A stretch of DNA of 13,940 bases from Savagea sp. (GTDB lineage Bacteria > Bacillota > Bacilli > Bacillales_A > Planococcaceae): the NCBI GenBank assembly GCA_030152265.1, contig JASLHQ010000134.1:1-13940 (forward strand), written 5' to 3'. Position 1 is the stretch's first letter. Every line of letters begins with the position of its first letter. Under the pieces are notes generated by a model, which was given only the letters and a program-made list of their open reading frames with translations, did no database searches and had not been told where the DNA came from. This document shows positions 7,578-13,940 of the stretch, one piece after another. A program made the position numbers and the translations under genes.

Positions 7578-8519
7578 TTAGTTAATACCTTTAATATCAG
7601 CGATTTTCCAACGATTTCCGTCTAACTGATAACGGAAGCGATACTCGTGGTATCCGTGCCATTCGCTATACGTTGAATACTCGACATAAACATAGTCTCC
7701 TGCAGGTGAAACATCGCCGTATCGCATAAATTTTAAAGGATCATATTGACCAGGAATAATTTCCATGTCGCATCCATAACAAATTTGGCCGTTTGCGTAA
7801 TATTTTGCGTAATCATTGAGCACGGGGTTCATTAAATAATGAGATAACGTGTTCATATACGGCTGTAAAGTAGGTGAACCATCTTCAAACGCTTGAATAA
7901 TCGCGCTGACGACTTGATTAATATAAGCTTGGCCGTTCACTTGCGTTTCCATATGATCGATCGTCGCTTGTCTTTGGTTTGCGGTCTCTTTCGTTTTTTC
8001 ATCTGCCATACGTTGTGCTTCGTCTAAAATCGCTTGTTGTTCACGTTTCAATGAATCGAGCTGTTCCGCTTTTAAGTTCTTCGCTTCATTCGTTAATAAA
8101 TGTTCGATTTGTTCGAACCGTTTCCCATCGTCTTCGATTGCGAGCGCTTCTGCGACGAGGTCAGGCTCTGCTAATGCTTGCGCAATTTGTTGCCGTTCTT
8201 TTTTTCCGATATTTTGGTGGATGGTCGGATTGAGTACGGTTGCGGGTCGCTTTTGCAGTTCTTCAAAGAACCGTTGCGCTTCTTCCCAACGTTCTTCTTC
8301 GATTAACTGTTGTCCTTCAAGCATCGCTTTCGTCCAACTCATCCATTCTTTCACCTCATCTGTATTTTTTTCAGAAAGTGCTTTTTCAAACATTTTCATC
8401 GCTACTTCATATTCACCAGCAGTAAATTGTTCTTCTCCTGTTTCAATCATCGACTTGTATGCTGAAGATTGACACGCTGTTAAGATGAAAACGAGTGCGA
8501 ATAAAAAGAATTTTCTCAT
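7578..8519 (-). CDS. Lipoprotein with TPR-like helices and NTF2-like C-terminus
   Basis: This 313-residue protein should be exported by Sec and anchored by lipid on the outer face of the membrane. It has an N-terminal RK pair, a hydrophobic stretch and the lipobox LTAC with Cys16; Gln follows the Cys. Residues about 19-90 form helix pairs of tetratricopeptide type (GEYEVAMKMFEKAL, ERWEEAQRFFEEL). About 130-195 is a charged coiled coil. Residues about 200-313 look like the NTF2-like fold seen at the end of TcaA-type surface proteins, ending YRFRYQLDGNRWKIADI, with a CYGC pair near its middle. I chose ATG 8519, eight bases after GGGGGAG, over an in-frame TTG two codons earlier that sits only two bases from that site. 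It is a single gene, convergent with the nuclease operon and not part of it. Its function is unknown; a cell-envelope or stress-sensing role is a guess. Confidence 0.85.
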   Translation of the reverse strand: MRKFFLFALVFILTACQSSAYKSMIETGEEQFTAGEYEVAMKMFEKALSEKNTDEVKEWMSWTKAMLEGQQLIEEERWEEAQRFFEELQKRPATVLNPTIHQNIGKKERQQIAQALAEPDLVAEALAIEDDGKRFEQIEHLLTNEAKNLKAEQLDSLKREQQAILDEAQRMADEKTKETANQRQATIDHMETQVNGQAYINQVVSAIIQAFEDGSPTLQPYMNTLSHYLMNPVLNDYAKYYANGQICYGCDMEIIPGQYDPLKFMRYGDVSPAGDYVYVEYSTYSEWHGYHEYRFRYQLDGNRWKIADIKGIN

Positions 8520-8560
8520 TAACAAATCTCCCCCAATTTCATAGTCCTTTTATCATGCAC

Positions 8561-8589
8561 GAAAAGAGTAGGAAAGTAAATACAAATAT
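8561..8589 (-). promoter_or_regulatory. Weak candidate promoter of the lipoprotein gene
   Basis: On the minus strand TTTACT is followed after 17 bases by CATGAT. Each matches four of six consensus bases. The position, about 35-70 bases upstream of the start codon, is right, but the match is only moderate and coordinates are approximate. Confidence 0.25.
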
Positions 8590-8615
8590 GAAATAGTTCT
8601 TCAAAAACTGTCAAA

Positions 8616-8624
8616 TGATACGAT
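8616..8624 (+). promoter_or_regulatory. Candidate extended -10 promoter of the alkyltransferase-fold gene
   Basis: TGATACGAT combines a TGn element with TACGAT (8619-8624, four of six). The -35 region (TTCTTC at 8597) is weak. The leader would be about 15 bases, just enough for the ribosome site AAAGGAGAG at 8633-8641. Confidence 0.35.
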
Positions 8625-8645
8625 AGTAAAGGAAAGGAGAGAACG

Positions 8646-9110
8646 ATGATGTATGAAAAAATAATAGAAACCCCGATTGGTCCATGGGTCGTCCAAACGT
8701 TAGAGCGCAAAATTACGTGGCTCGCCCCGATTGAAATGCCGAGAGTGAAGCAAATTTCTCAAAACGCTGCGATTTTACAATTAGCTGAACAGCAAGTGCT
8801 CAGTTATTTTGCAGGAGAAAGAATGAAATTTGAGCTCGCTTCAGCATTTGAATTGACAGATATTCAGGCGGATATTTTTGAAGCGATTATGCTCATCCCG
8901 TACGGTGAAACGCGAACGATTCAACAAGTCGCCGCTTTTATTGAAAAGCCGGAAGCGGTACAAGCCGTGAAACGTGCCCTTTTACATAATGGATTGTGGC
9001 TCATCGTTCCAACGCATCGCGTCGTCGATGAAGGGCAAGAAATGTTCCCTGGAGCGCGATTGATCGAACAACAATTACTCCGTCATGAACGTGACCATCG
9101 CATATTGTAA
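8646..9110 (+). CDS. Alkyltransferase-fold protein lacking the catalytic cysteine
   Basis: The last 85 residues align by eye with O6-alkylguanine-DNA alkyltransferases (Ogt/MGMT): the IPYGETRT start of the helix-turn-helix, the helix KPEAVQAVKRALLHN, then VPTHRVV, where active enzymes have (I/V)PCHRV(V/I). The acceptor Cys is Thr123 (codon ACG), and the whole protein has no cysteine. The nucleotide-flipping Tyr of human MGMT (Tyr114) corresponds to Ile92, and the Arg finger (Arg128) to Gln106. So it cannot do suicidal alkyl transfer. Alkyltransferase-like (ATL) proteins also lack the Cys but normally keep Tyr and Arg, so this one is more divergent than a classical ATL. It may bind damaged DNA without repairing it, or have a new role. 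It has 154 residues; a second ATG at 8649 is equally well placed. It is a single gene with its own terminator. Confidence 0.85.
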   Translation: MMYEKIIETPIGPWVVQTLERKITWLAPIEMPRVKQISQNAAILQLAEQQVLSYFAGERMKFELASAFELTDIQADIFEAIMLIPYGETRTIQQVAAFIEKPEAVQAVKRALLHNGLWLIVPTHRVVDEGQEMFPGARLIEQQLLRHERDHRIL

Positions 9111-9154
9111 AAAAACCCGTAAACTTCGTGTGGCGCGAAGTTACGGGTTTTTTT
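9110..9154. terminator. Bidirectional terminator between convergent genes
   Basis: An A-run and CCCGTAAACTTCG pair with CGAAGTTACGGG and a T-run, with one bulged A and a 7-base loop. It lies between the alkyltransferase-fold gene and the convergent transporter gene, and its T-run touches the transporter's stop codon. Confidence 0.88.
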
Positions 9155-10130
9155 ATTGAAGAGAAGAAGCCGTTTGCGTTTTACTTTTTAAAGAGACGCG
9201 CTTTCTTTTCTCATGTTGCAATAACGAACGCTGATATAAGTTATTCGCAATGATCATCGCAGATACGATGAGCACACCTGCAATTTCGTAAAAGCTTACT
9301 GTGTACCCTTGTAGGACGCGGATGATAATTGTCGTTACCGGTGCGACGTTAATGAATAAAATCGCATTGATCGGTTTTAAAATGACGACCGCTTGGTTCC
9401 AGAAAATTAAAGCGAGTAAACCTGGGATGAAAATCATGAATAACATATGATAACGAACCGTGTACACTTCCGCAATCGTCGGGACATCTACCCAACCGAC
9501 GATGCTAGAAAGAATGACAACGACTGTCGCTGTAAGTGTTCCGTACAAGACGCTCAATGCTGAGTAACGGAGAACTGTCCAACGAGGGAACACACTTCCA
9601 CCAATCGTATAAAATGCCCAACCGCCCGCTGCGATTAATAAAATGATGAACGGGATGAGACGGCCTGGTCCGAACAATGATAAGAAGTCACCGTTCGTCA
9701 CGACGAGCAACACACCGACGAATGCGCCGACGACTGTAAACATCGTGAAAGCGTGAGGGCGTTGTTTATATAAGCCCCAAACGATTAATACTGAAATGAT
9801 CGGTGCGAGAGATTCCATAATCGATGCGAGGACGACACCTGAATCGCCAAGCATATTTTGTCCCCAGAAAATGAACAAATTATAGACGGTGAAGCCCATC
9901 GTTCCGAAAAACCAAATTCGGAATCCATTTCCTTCTGTTTTGAAAGCTTCTTTTCCTTCCACCATCCAAAGCGCAATGCTTAAAATGAGGGCAACAGGTA
10001 AATAACGAATAATTGTGAAATAAAACGGGTCAATGTGTAAAAACGCGTCGTTCGCAACGGGGAACATCGCGCCCCAAGAAGCGCTAGCAATGATTGCTAA
10101 AAGTGCTCCGACAAAAATACTGTTACGCAT
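9153..10130 (-). CDS. EamA/DMT-family transporter
   Basis: This 325-residue membrane protein has about ten hydrophobic segments in two EamA-type halves and a basic cytoplasmic tail (HEKRKRVSLKSK). Family marks are the first helix with ASWGAMFPVANDAF, the helix with GVVLASIMESLAPIISVL in the middle, and the helix with PINAILFINVAPVTTII in the second half. Members of the drug/metabolite transporter superfamily mostly export amino acids, metabolites or drugs. The substrate cannot be read from the sequence. The start is ATG 10130 after AGGAGAT. It is transcribed away from a LysR-type regulator gene across a 128-base gap holding overlapping promoters and a LysR operator, so that regulator most likely controls it. 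Confidence 0.93.
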   Translation of the reverse strand: MRNSIFVGALLAIIASASWGAMFPVANDAFLHIDPFYFTIIRYLPVALILSIALWMVEGKEAFKTEGNGFRIWFFGTMGFTVYNLFIFWGQNMLGDSGVVLASIMESLAPIISVLIVWGLYKQRPHAFTMFTVVGAFVGVLLVVTNGDFLSLFGPGRLIPFIILLIAAGGWAFYTIGGSVFPRWTVLRYSALSVLYGTLTATVVVILSSIVGWVDVPTIAEVYTVRYHMLFMIFIPGLLALIFWNQAVVILKPINAILFINVAPVTTIIIRVLQGYTVSFYEIAGVLIVSAMIIANNLYQRSLLQHEKRKRVSLKSKTQTASSLQ

Positions 10131-10175
10131 TTTATCTATCTCCTATCTCGAATGGATATGTTCAACTTACTTTCT

Positions 10176-10204
10176 ATTTAACAATATTCTTCATATCGTG
10201 TAAA
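10176..10204 (-). promoter_or_regulatory. Predicted promoter of the DMT transporter gene
   Basis: On the minus strand TTTACA (10204-10199, five of six) and TTAAAT (10181-10176, four of six) are 17 bases apart. The expected transcription start is near 10169. The weak -10 box fits a gene that needs an activator. It overlaps the lysR promoter on the other strand almost completely. Confidence 0.55.
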
Positions 10205-10206
10205 AT
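10178..10206 (+). promoter_or_regulatory. Predicted SigA-type promoter of the lysR gene
   Basis: TTAACA (10178-10183, five of six) and TAAAAT (10201-10206, five of six) are exactly 17 bases apart. The expected start is near 10213, which leaves a leader of about 45 bases that contains the inverted repeat at 10225-10243. Confidence 0.65.
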
Positions 10207-10224
10207 GATTGTTAAAGATATTAC

Positions 10225-10243
10225 ATATCTCAAAGTGAGATAT
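10225..10243. promoter_or_regulatory. LysR-type operator, perfect inverted repeat
   Basis: ATATCTCA and TGAGATAT are perfect reverse complements around a 3-base spacer. The core fits the LysR consensus T-N11-A and the stricter ATC-N9-GAT form. Its centre (10234) is about 65 bases upstream of the predicted transporter start, the classic place of the LysR recognition site, and about 20 bases downstream of the predicted lysR start, which suits autorepression. Binding is inferred, not shown. Confidence 0.7.
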
Positions 10244-10258
10244 CAAGGAGGAGTTCAC

Positions 10259-11170
10259 GTGAACATTCGCGATTTACGTATTTTCCAAGAAGTGGCGAAC
10301 TGCGGCAGCATTAACCAAGCCGCTCAACGTTTAAACTACGCACAATCGAATATTACATCCCGCATTCAAAAGCTCGAAAAAGATTTAAATGTCCAACTAT
10401 TTCGCAGACATCCGAAAGGAGTTTCATTGACGAATGAAGGAAAGGCGCTCATTCCGTACGTGCAACAAATGATTTCTTTATCCGAAAAAATGCAAATGAT
10501 CGCGTCGAATCAAGATTTAGTCGGCGGAGAGTTGAAAATCGCGTCGGTCGAAACGGTAATTGAATTGCCGTTAATATTAGCGACGTACATTAAACGTTAC
10601 GAACAAGTCGACCTTACGTTATCGACAGGGGTGACGGCGCAATTGCGCGATGAAGTGCTCGAATATAAATTAGACGGTGCTTTCGTTACGAAAAGTAATA
10701 TGATCAACGACCCGCAACTAGAACAAGTGGAAGTGTTCGATGAGAAACTCGTCATCATTTCAAATAAAAAAGACCGCCCCCTCGATGAAATTATGCGAGA
10801 ACCGATCATTCGTTTTAGTGAAGGGTGTATGTACCGAGCGAAGTTGAATGAATGGTTTTTTGACCAAGGGGAAGTGCCGAGCAAAACGATGGAACTTGGA
10901 ACGCTCGAAACGATGATTAACTCGGTTATTTCAGGGCTCGGCATCGCCTATATTCCGTATGAAGTAGCGGAACGATATATCGAAGATGGGTATTTGTATC
11001 ATTACGAGTTACCGAAGCAATATAGTAAAATCTCAACGGTATTCATTTATCGGAAATCTCAATACGTCACACCCGCTCTGCAAAAATTAATTGAAACGAT
11101 CAATGAAATTCGCGAACGTCTTCTCACGTCTCAACAACCGTTGAAATTATCCGATATTACGGAGGGGTGA
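10259..11170 (+). CDS. LysR-family transcriptional regulator
   Basis: This 303-residue protein is a DNA-binding regulator of normal family length. The winged helix-turn-helix is at residues 1-60, with the recognition part INQAAQRLNYAQSNITSRIQKLE and the wing FRRHPKGVSLTNEG. A linker helix follows, and the two-lobed effector-binding domain runs from about 90 to 295 (GELKIASVETV, then GLGIAYIPYEVAERY in the second lobe). I chose GTG 10259 because AAGGAGGAG ends five bases before it and family alignment begins there. An in-frame ATG further upstream at 10094 would run through the divergent promoter region and into the transporter gene. The effector is unknown. The adjacent divergent transporter is the likely target. 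The 112-residue gene follows four bases after its stop and is probably co-transcribed. Confidence 0.94.
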   Translation: MNIRDLRIFQEVANCGSINQAAQRLNYAQSNITSRIQKLEKDLNVQLFRRHPKGVSLTNEGKALIPYVQQMISLSEKMQMIASNQDLVGGELKIASVETVIELPLILATYIKRYEQVDLTLSTGVTAQLRDEVLEYKLDGAFVTKSNMINDPQLEQVEVFDEKLVIISNKKDRPLDEIMREPIIRFSEGCMYRAKLNEWFFDQGEVPSKTMELGTLETMINSVISGLGIAYIPYEVAERYIEDGYLYHYELPKQYSKISTVFIYRKSQYVTPALQKLIETINEIRERLLTSQQPLKLSDITEG

Positions 11171-11174
11171 GAAT

Positions 11175-11513
11175 ATGAAAATTATGCCATATGTGCCGTT
11201 AGGGCGAGGAGAGAGTCGAGTAGAACAAACTCGCTCGCGCACAGAAGTTTCTTTTCATGAAACGTTACAAACGCGCTTAACGACGAAGGGGAATGCTGTC
11301 GATCCGTCGACTGCAACACGTCAAGCGAATGCGATGTCAGCGGAAGAAAAGAAGAAACTAATCGCTTATTATCAGGAGTTACTGCAACAATTATTGCTCC
11401 TTGCAGCGACAGAACCGAATATGCCAGGTGTGCAAGAGCGCATTCAAGAAGTGCGTGATGAATTGGACGCTTTAATGGGTGGAGGCGCAGGAGAAGCGCT
11501 CATCGGCTCATAA
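11175..11513 (+). CDS. Small protein of unknown function downstream of lysR
   Basis: I do not recognise this 112-residue protein. Its first 50 residues are polar and probably disordered. Residues about 55-100 form two helices, the first very Leu-rich (YYQELLQQLLLLAA), the second charged (VQERIQEVRDELDALM), ending in a glycine-rich tail (GGGAGEA). There is no signal peptide and no Cys. ATG 11175 is preceded by GGAGGGG, which overlaps the end of lysR, so it is translated from the lysR message. A role as a small helical adaptor or a partner of the regulator is only a guess. Confidence 0.75.
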   Translation: MKIMPYVPLGRGESRVEQTRSRTEVSFHETLQTRLTTKGNAVDPSTATRQANAMSAEEKKKLIAYYQELLQQLLLLAATEPNMPGVQERIQEVRDELDALMGGGAGEALIGS

Positions 11514-11551
11514 AAAAACGCTTCCTCGTAAAAAATACGGGGAAGCGTTTT
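11513..11551. terminator. Bidirectional terminator between the lysR unit and panF
   Basis: AAAACGCTTCCTCGTA and TACGGGGAAGCGTTTT pair with a single T-G wobble around a 5-base A loop. It ends transcription from lysR on the left, and its A-run serves the convergent panF transcript. Confidence 0.88.
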
Positions 11552-11552
11552 G

Positions 11553-13001
11553 TTAATCGAAAAGAACGAAAGGTTGCACACGCCTATGTGTCGCCATACT
11601 CATGATGAGAAAGGCGAGTAACGAGAACACAATCGGCAAAGTGACCGAATGCATGCCGAATACGTGGGGCCACCAAATGGAAATAGCGATGTAAGACGTC
11701 ATCCCGACGACCATGGAAGCGAGTGCGCCGTACTTGTTCGCCCCTTTCCAATACAAGCCGAACACGACGGACCAGACGAAAGCGGCTTCTAGTCCACCGA
11801 ATGCGAATAAATTGAGCCAGACGATTAAGCTTGGCGGATTCATCGCAAATAAAACGACAGCGAGTCCGATAATGCTTGTCGTCCAGAAGCTGACCCGTTT
11901 AATCGACGTTTCGGATGCTTCTGGTTTGACGTAATTTAAATAAATGTCTTTCACGACGGTCGAGCTGACGAGAATGAGTAAAGCATTCACCGTCGACATC
12001 GTCGCAGCCATCGGAGCGGCGAGGACGAATCCCGCGACGAATGGAGGGAGCACTTCCAATGTTAAAAGAGGCATCACTTTGTCTCCAATTTCAATGCCCG
12101 GCAAAATGGGACGTGCGAACACTCCGATTAAATGCATGCCGAACATGATTGTCCCAATCGCGACCGTTCCGATTATGATCGCTCGGTGCATACTTTTCGA
12201 GTCTTTATAACTCATCGCACGCACCGCAATTTGCGGAAGACCAACAACGCCAATCCCGATTAAAATCCAAAACGTGGAGACGTACAACGGGGTTAAATCT
12301 CCTTCCGCTCCGAACGGCGTAATGAGCTGAGGATTTTCAGCGACGAGCGAAGCCATAATCGCTTCAATGCCACCACCGGCGATAATCGTCCCGACGAGTA
12401 AAATAATCGTTCCAATCACCATGATCGACCCTTGCACGGCATCCGTTAAAGCGACTGCGCGGAACCCGCCGATAATGACGTAAACGAGGACGCTCGCTGC
12501 GAAAATGAACAGTGCGGCCGTATAAGAGAGACCGGTAAGTGATTCGATTAAACGCGCGCCTCCGACCCATTGTGCCGTCATCGAAGAAAATAAGAAAATA
12601 ATAATAGCAAGCGCAGAAAGTAGCACAATCGCATCGCTTTGATAACGAATTTTCAAAAAGTCGATGAGCGTAATCGTATTAAATTTGCGCGCGATAATCG
12701 CGAACTTTTTGCCGAGCACCATTAAAACGAAATAGCCCGCAGGTAACTGCGCCATCGCCAGCAACACCCAGCCGAGTCCTTTCGTATAGGCGACACCAGG
12801 TCCTCCGATAAAACTCGAAGCGCTCCCGTATGTCGCAATCATCGTCATCGCGAGTAAAAACCCGCCCATTTCCCGACCGCCTAAAAAGTATTCTTGTAAA
12901 AAAGAATCGCTTTGGCGCAATCGCGTATTCGCCCAAATGCCAATCATAAAAATAAGGATTAAAAAGAGGACGAGTGGAAGGATGACTTGCCAATGAATCA
13001 T
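11553..13001 (-). CDS. panF: Sodium/pantothenate symporter PanF
   Basis: PanF takes up pantothenate, the precursor of coenzyme A, together with sodium ions. The 482-residue protein has the length and the roughly 13 membrane helices of the sodium:solute symporter family. Family marks include FLGGREMGGFLLAMTMIATY followed by GSASSFIGGPG near the start, the WVGGARLIESLTGLSY segment, and GGFRAVALTDAVQG in the middle. The neighbour supports the substrate: the small membrane protein YhdT is encoded directly upstream and overlaps by four bases (ATGA), an arrangement seen with panF in many bacteria. The ribosome site GAGGAGG lies inside the end of yhdT. Without the neighbour, another substrate of the family, such as proline, would be harder to exclude. 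Confidence 0.93.
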   Translation of the reverse strand: MIHWQVILPLVLFLILIFMIGIWANTRLRQSDSFLQEYFLGGREMGGFLLAMTMIATYGSASSFIGGPGVAYTKGLGWVLLAMAQLPAGYFVLMVLGKKFAIIARKFNTITLIDFLKIRYQSDAIVLLSALAIIIFLFSSMTAQWVGGARLIESLTGLSYTAALFIFAASVLVYVIIGGFRAVALTDAVQGSIMVIGTIILLVGTIIAGGGIEAIMASLVAENPQLITPFGAEGDLTPLYVSTFWILIGIGVVGLPQIAVRAMSYKDSKSMHRAIIIGTVAIGTIMFGMHLIGVFARPILPGIEIGDKVMPLLTLEVLPPFVAGFVLAAPMAATMSTVNALLILVSSTVVKDIYLNYVKPEASETSIKRVSFWTTSIIGLAVVLFAMNPPSLIVWLNLFAFGGLEAAFVWSVVFGLYWKGANKYGALASMVVGMTSYIAISIWWPHVFGMHSVTLPIVFSLLAFLIMSMATHRRVQPFVLFD

Positions 13002-13261
13002 AATTTTTCCTCCTCATCGTCAAACGGTACGTCTTTGAAGTAACGTTTTAAGACGAAAATAATGAGCGCAATCATAAAGACGGTACCTGCCATCGTGCTA
13101 TAAAAAAACCAAGCAGGGAAGCCGAGCACATATGTATAATTTTCAGGGTCTGTGCTTCCGAGTCCGTACGCGAAGCCGAACCAAATCGCAAAGTTAATGA
13201 TGACAAGTCCAACGCCGATCAATGCTTCGCGATTCGCGATACGAAAACGTTGATCTTTCAT
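12998..13261 (-). CDS. yhdT: YhdT/DUF997 small membrane protein
   Basis: This 87-residue protein has two hydrophobic helices, about residues 13-33 and 48-70, with a DUF997-type loop between them (YGLGSTDPENYTYVLGFPAW) and an acidic tail (DDEEEKL). The family is almost always encoded next to panF and is thought to be a small companion of the symporter; a direct role is not established. The start ATG 13261 follows AGGAGGT. The stop overlaps the panF start as ATGA, so the two are translationally coupled. It is the first gene of the two-gene unit. Confidence 0.9.
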   Translation of the reverse strand: MKDQRFRIANREALIGVGLVIINFAIWFGFAYGLGSTDPENYTYVLGFPAWFFYSTMAGTVFMIALIIFVLKRYFKDVPFDDEEEKL

Positions 13262-13295
13262 ATGGATAACCTCCTCTTACATGAATCTGTTTTCC

Positions 13296-13324
13296 ATTGT
13301 ACGCATGTCGCACGAGAATGAAAA
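13296..13324 (-). promoter_or_regulatory. Predicted promoter of yhdT-panF
   Basis: On the minus strand TTTTCA (13324-13319, four of six) and TACAAT (13301-13296, five of six) are 17 bases apart. They lie 35-63 bases upstream of the yhdT start codon. I see no riboswitch-like structure in the short leader. Confidence 0.5.
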
Positions 13325-13330
13325 GAGGAA

Positions 13331-13368
13331 AAAAGACGTTCCGCACGTATTTTAGCGAAACGTCTTTT
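13331..13368 (-). terminator. Terminator of the czcD-like gene
   Basis: AAAAGACGTTCCGC (13331-13344) pairs with GCGAAACGTCTTTT (13355-13368) with one mismatch and a 10-base loop. Read on the minus strand it ends in a T-run just after the stop codon of the cation exporter and before the yhdT promoter. Confidence 0.82.
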
Positions 13369-13376
13369 GCAAAGCG

Positions 13377-13940
13377 TTAAATGTTTAATTTTCCGTGCAC
13401 GATTTCACTCTTTTCAATTTGAATCGTACTATGTTCGAGCTTGAATTGCTCGTATAAGATGTCGATCGCTCGTTGCAAAACGACTTGCTCATCGACATCA
13501 TCTTCCACAACGATATGTGCACTTAACATATCCATCCCCGACGTGATTGCCCAAATGTGCAAATCGTGCACTTTTACGACACCTTCTAAAGAACTGAGCG
13601 CATGCTCTACTTCTTCGAAATCCATATGACGGGGCACACCTTCCATTAAGACGTGCATACTTTCTTTAAACACACCCCAAGCGCTTTTTAAAATAAGTAA
13701 AGCAACGACGACGGAAATGATCGGATCGGCGATATACCATTCAAAAAAGTACATGACGACTCCTGCGATAATCGCACCGACAGAGCCGAGCAAATCCCCG
13801 AGCACGTGAAGATACGCACTCTTCATATTTAAATTCCCTTCCACGTCACCTTTCTTCAACAAAATCGTCGCACTTCCGAGATTGGCAATGAGTCCGATCG
13901 TCGCAATGAAAATCATCGTACCACTCGCGACATTCGGTGG
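13377..13940 (-). CDS. czcD: CzcD-like cation diffusion facilitator, N-terminus outside window
   Basis: This is the C-terminal 187 residues of a proton-coupled exporter of zinc, cobalt or similar divalent ions. The visible part starts in PPNVASGTM and includes helix 5 with HVLGD, the HxxxD half of the transport metal site, then helix 6 (ADPIISVVVALLILKSAW). The cytoplasmic domain follows with VKVHDLHIWAITSGMDMLSAHIVVED. These match Bacillus CzcD closely. The reading frame is open through the right edge, so the Met at 13916 is internal (helix 4) and the true start lies beyond the window. Roughly 110-130 residues should be missing, judged from the usual 300-310 residues of the family. The exact metal cannot be fixed from this half alone. 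Confidence 0.92.
   Translation of the reverse strand, partial: PPNVASGTMIFIATIGLIANLGSATILLKKGDVEGNLNMKSAYLHVLGDLLGSVGAIIAGVVMYFFEWYIADPIISVVVALLILKSAWGVFKESMHVLMEGVPRHMDFEEVEHALSSLEGVVKVHDLHIWAITSGMDMLSAHIVVEDDVDEQVVLQRAIDILYEQFKLEHSTIQIEKSEIVHGKLNI

Noticed and set aside
8523..8525. TTG start two codons before the lipoprotein ATG
   Set aside because: It lies only two bases from GGGGGAG, whereas ATG 8519 has the normal spacing of eight.
8520..8645. Small minus-strand open frame across the lipoprotein/alkyltransferase gap (8519-8710)
   Set aside because: It covers the predicted promoters and part of the alkyltransferase-fold gene, and the lipoprotein ribosome site lies inside it.
8646..9110. 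Annotation as an active O6-methylguanine-DNA methyltransferase (ogt)
   Set aside because: The acceptor Cys is Thr and the protein has no Cys at all, so the family's transfer reaction is not possible.
10094..10258. N-terminal extension of the LysR protein from an ATG at 10094
   Set aside because: It would cover the divergent promoters and part of the transporter gene. LysR family sequence begins at GTG 10259, which has a strong ribosome site.
13914..13916. Met at 13916 as the start of the cation exporter
   Set aside because: The frame continues to the window edge with family-typical residues (PPNVASGT), so this Met is internal.

Overview
The window comes from a low-GC Gram-positive bacterium of the order Bacillales. 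The evidence is the strong AGGAGG-type ribosome binding sites, the GTG starts, the short intergenic gaps closed by A/T-flanked hairpin terminators, and the set of proteins: Ppk1, the YhdT/PanF pair, a CzcD-like cation exporter and a lipoprotein with a classical lipobox. I do not assign a genus. The window has no rRNA, tRNA, CRISPR array, insertion sequence or prophage gene that I can see, and no gene-free stretch longer than about 210 bases.

Layout from left to right. (1) ppk1 (92-2299, +), polyphosphate kinase, is complete with both active-site histidines. (2) A compact three-gene operon (2506-7532, +) lies between two strong terminators. It encodes a coiled-coil protein with a possible DUF2325-like C-terminal domain, a McrB-like AAA+ NTPase behind a long unrecognised N-terminal region, and a DUF2357/PD-(D/E)XK nuclease of the McrC type. 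The genes overlap by 23 and 17 bases. This is the most interesting part of the window: a probable McrBC-related DNA-restriction (type IV-like) or DNA-processing system with an extra coiled-coil subunit. (3) A convergent lipoprotein gene (7578-8519, -) has TPR-like helices and an NTF2-like C-terminal domain. (4) A small protein of the O6-alkylguanine-DNA alkyltransferase fold (8646-9110, +) has lost the catalytic Cys (PTHR instead of PCHR) and also the usual Tyr and Arg. (5) An EamA/DMT transporter gene (9153-10130, -) is divergent from a LysR-type regulator gene (10259-11170, +), which is followed by a 112-aa unknown. The gap between the divergent genes holds overlapping promoters and a near-ideal LysR operator. 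(6) yhdT-panF (13261 to 11553, -) is a translationally coupled pantothenate uptake pair. (7) A CzcD-like cation diffusion facilitator (-) runs off the right edge.

Most units are single housekeeping or stress genes: polyphosphate storage, vitamin uptake, metal export. The McrBC-like operon looks like an accessory insertion among them. The LysR/DMT pair looks like a self-contained regulated export module. In it, the regulator probably activates the transporter from a site centred about 65 bases upstream of the transporter's predicted transcription start, and represses itself from the same site.
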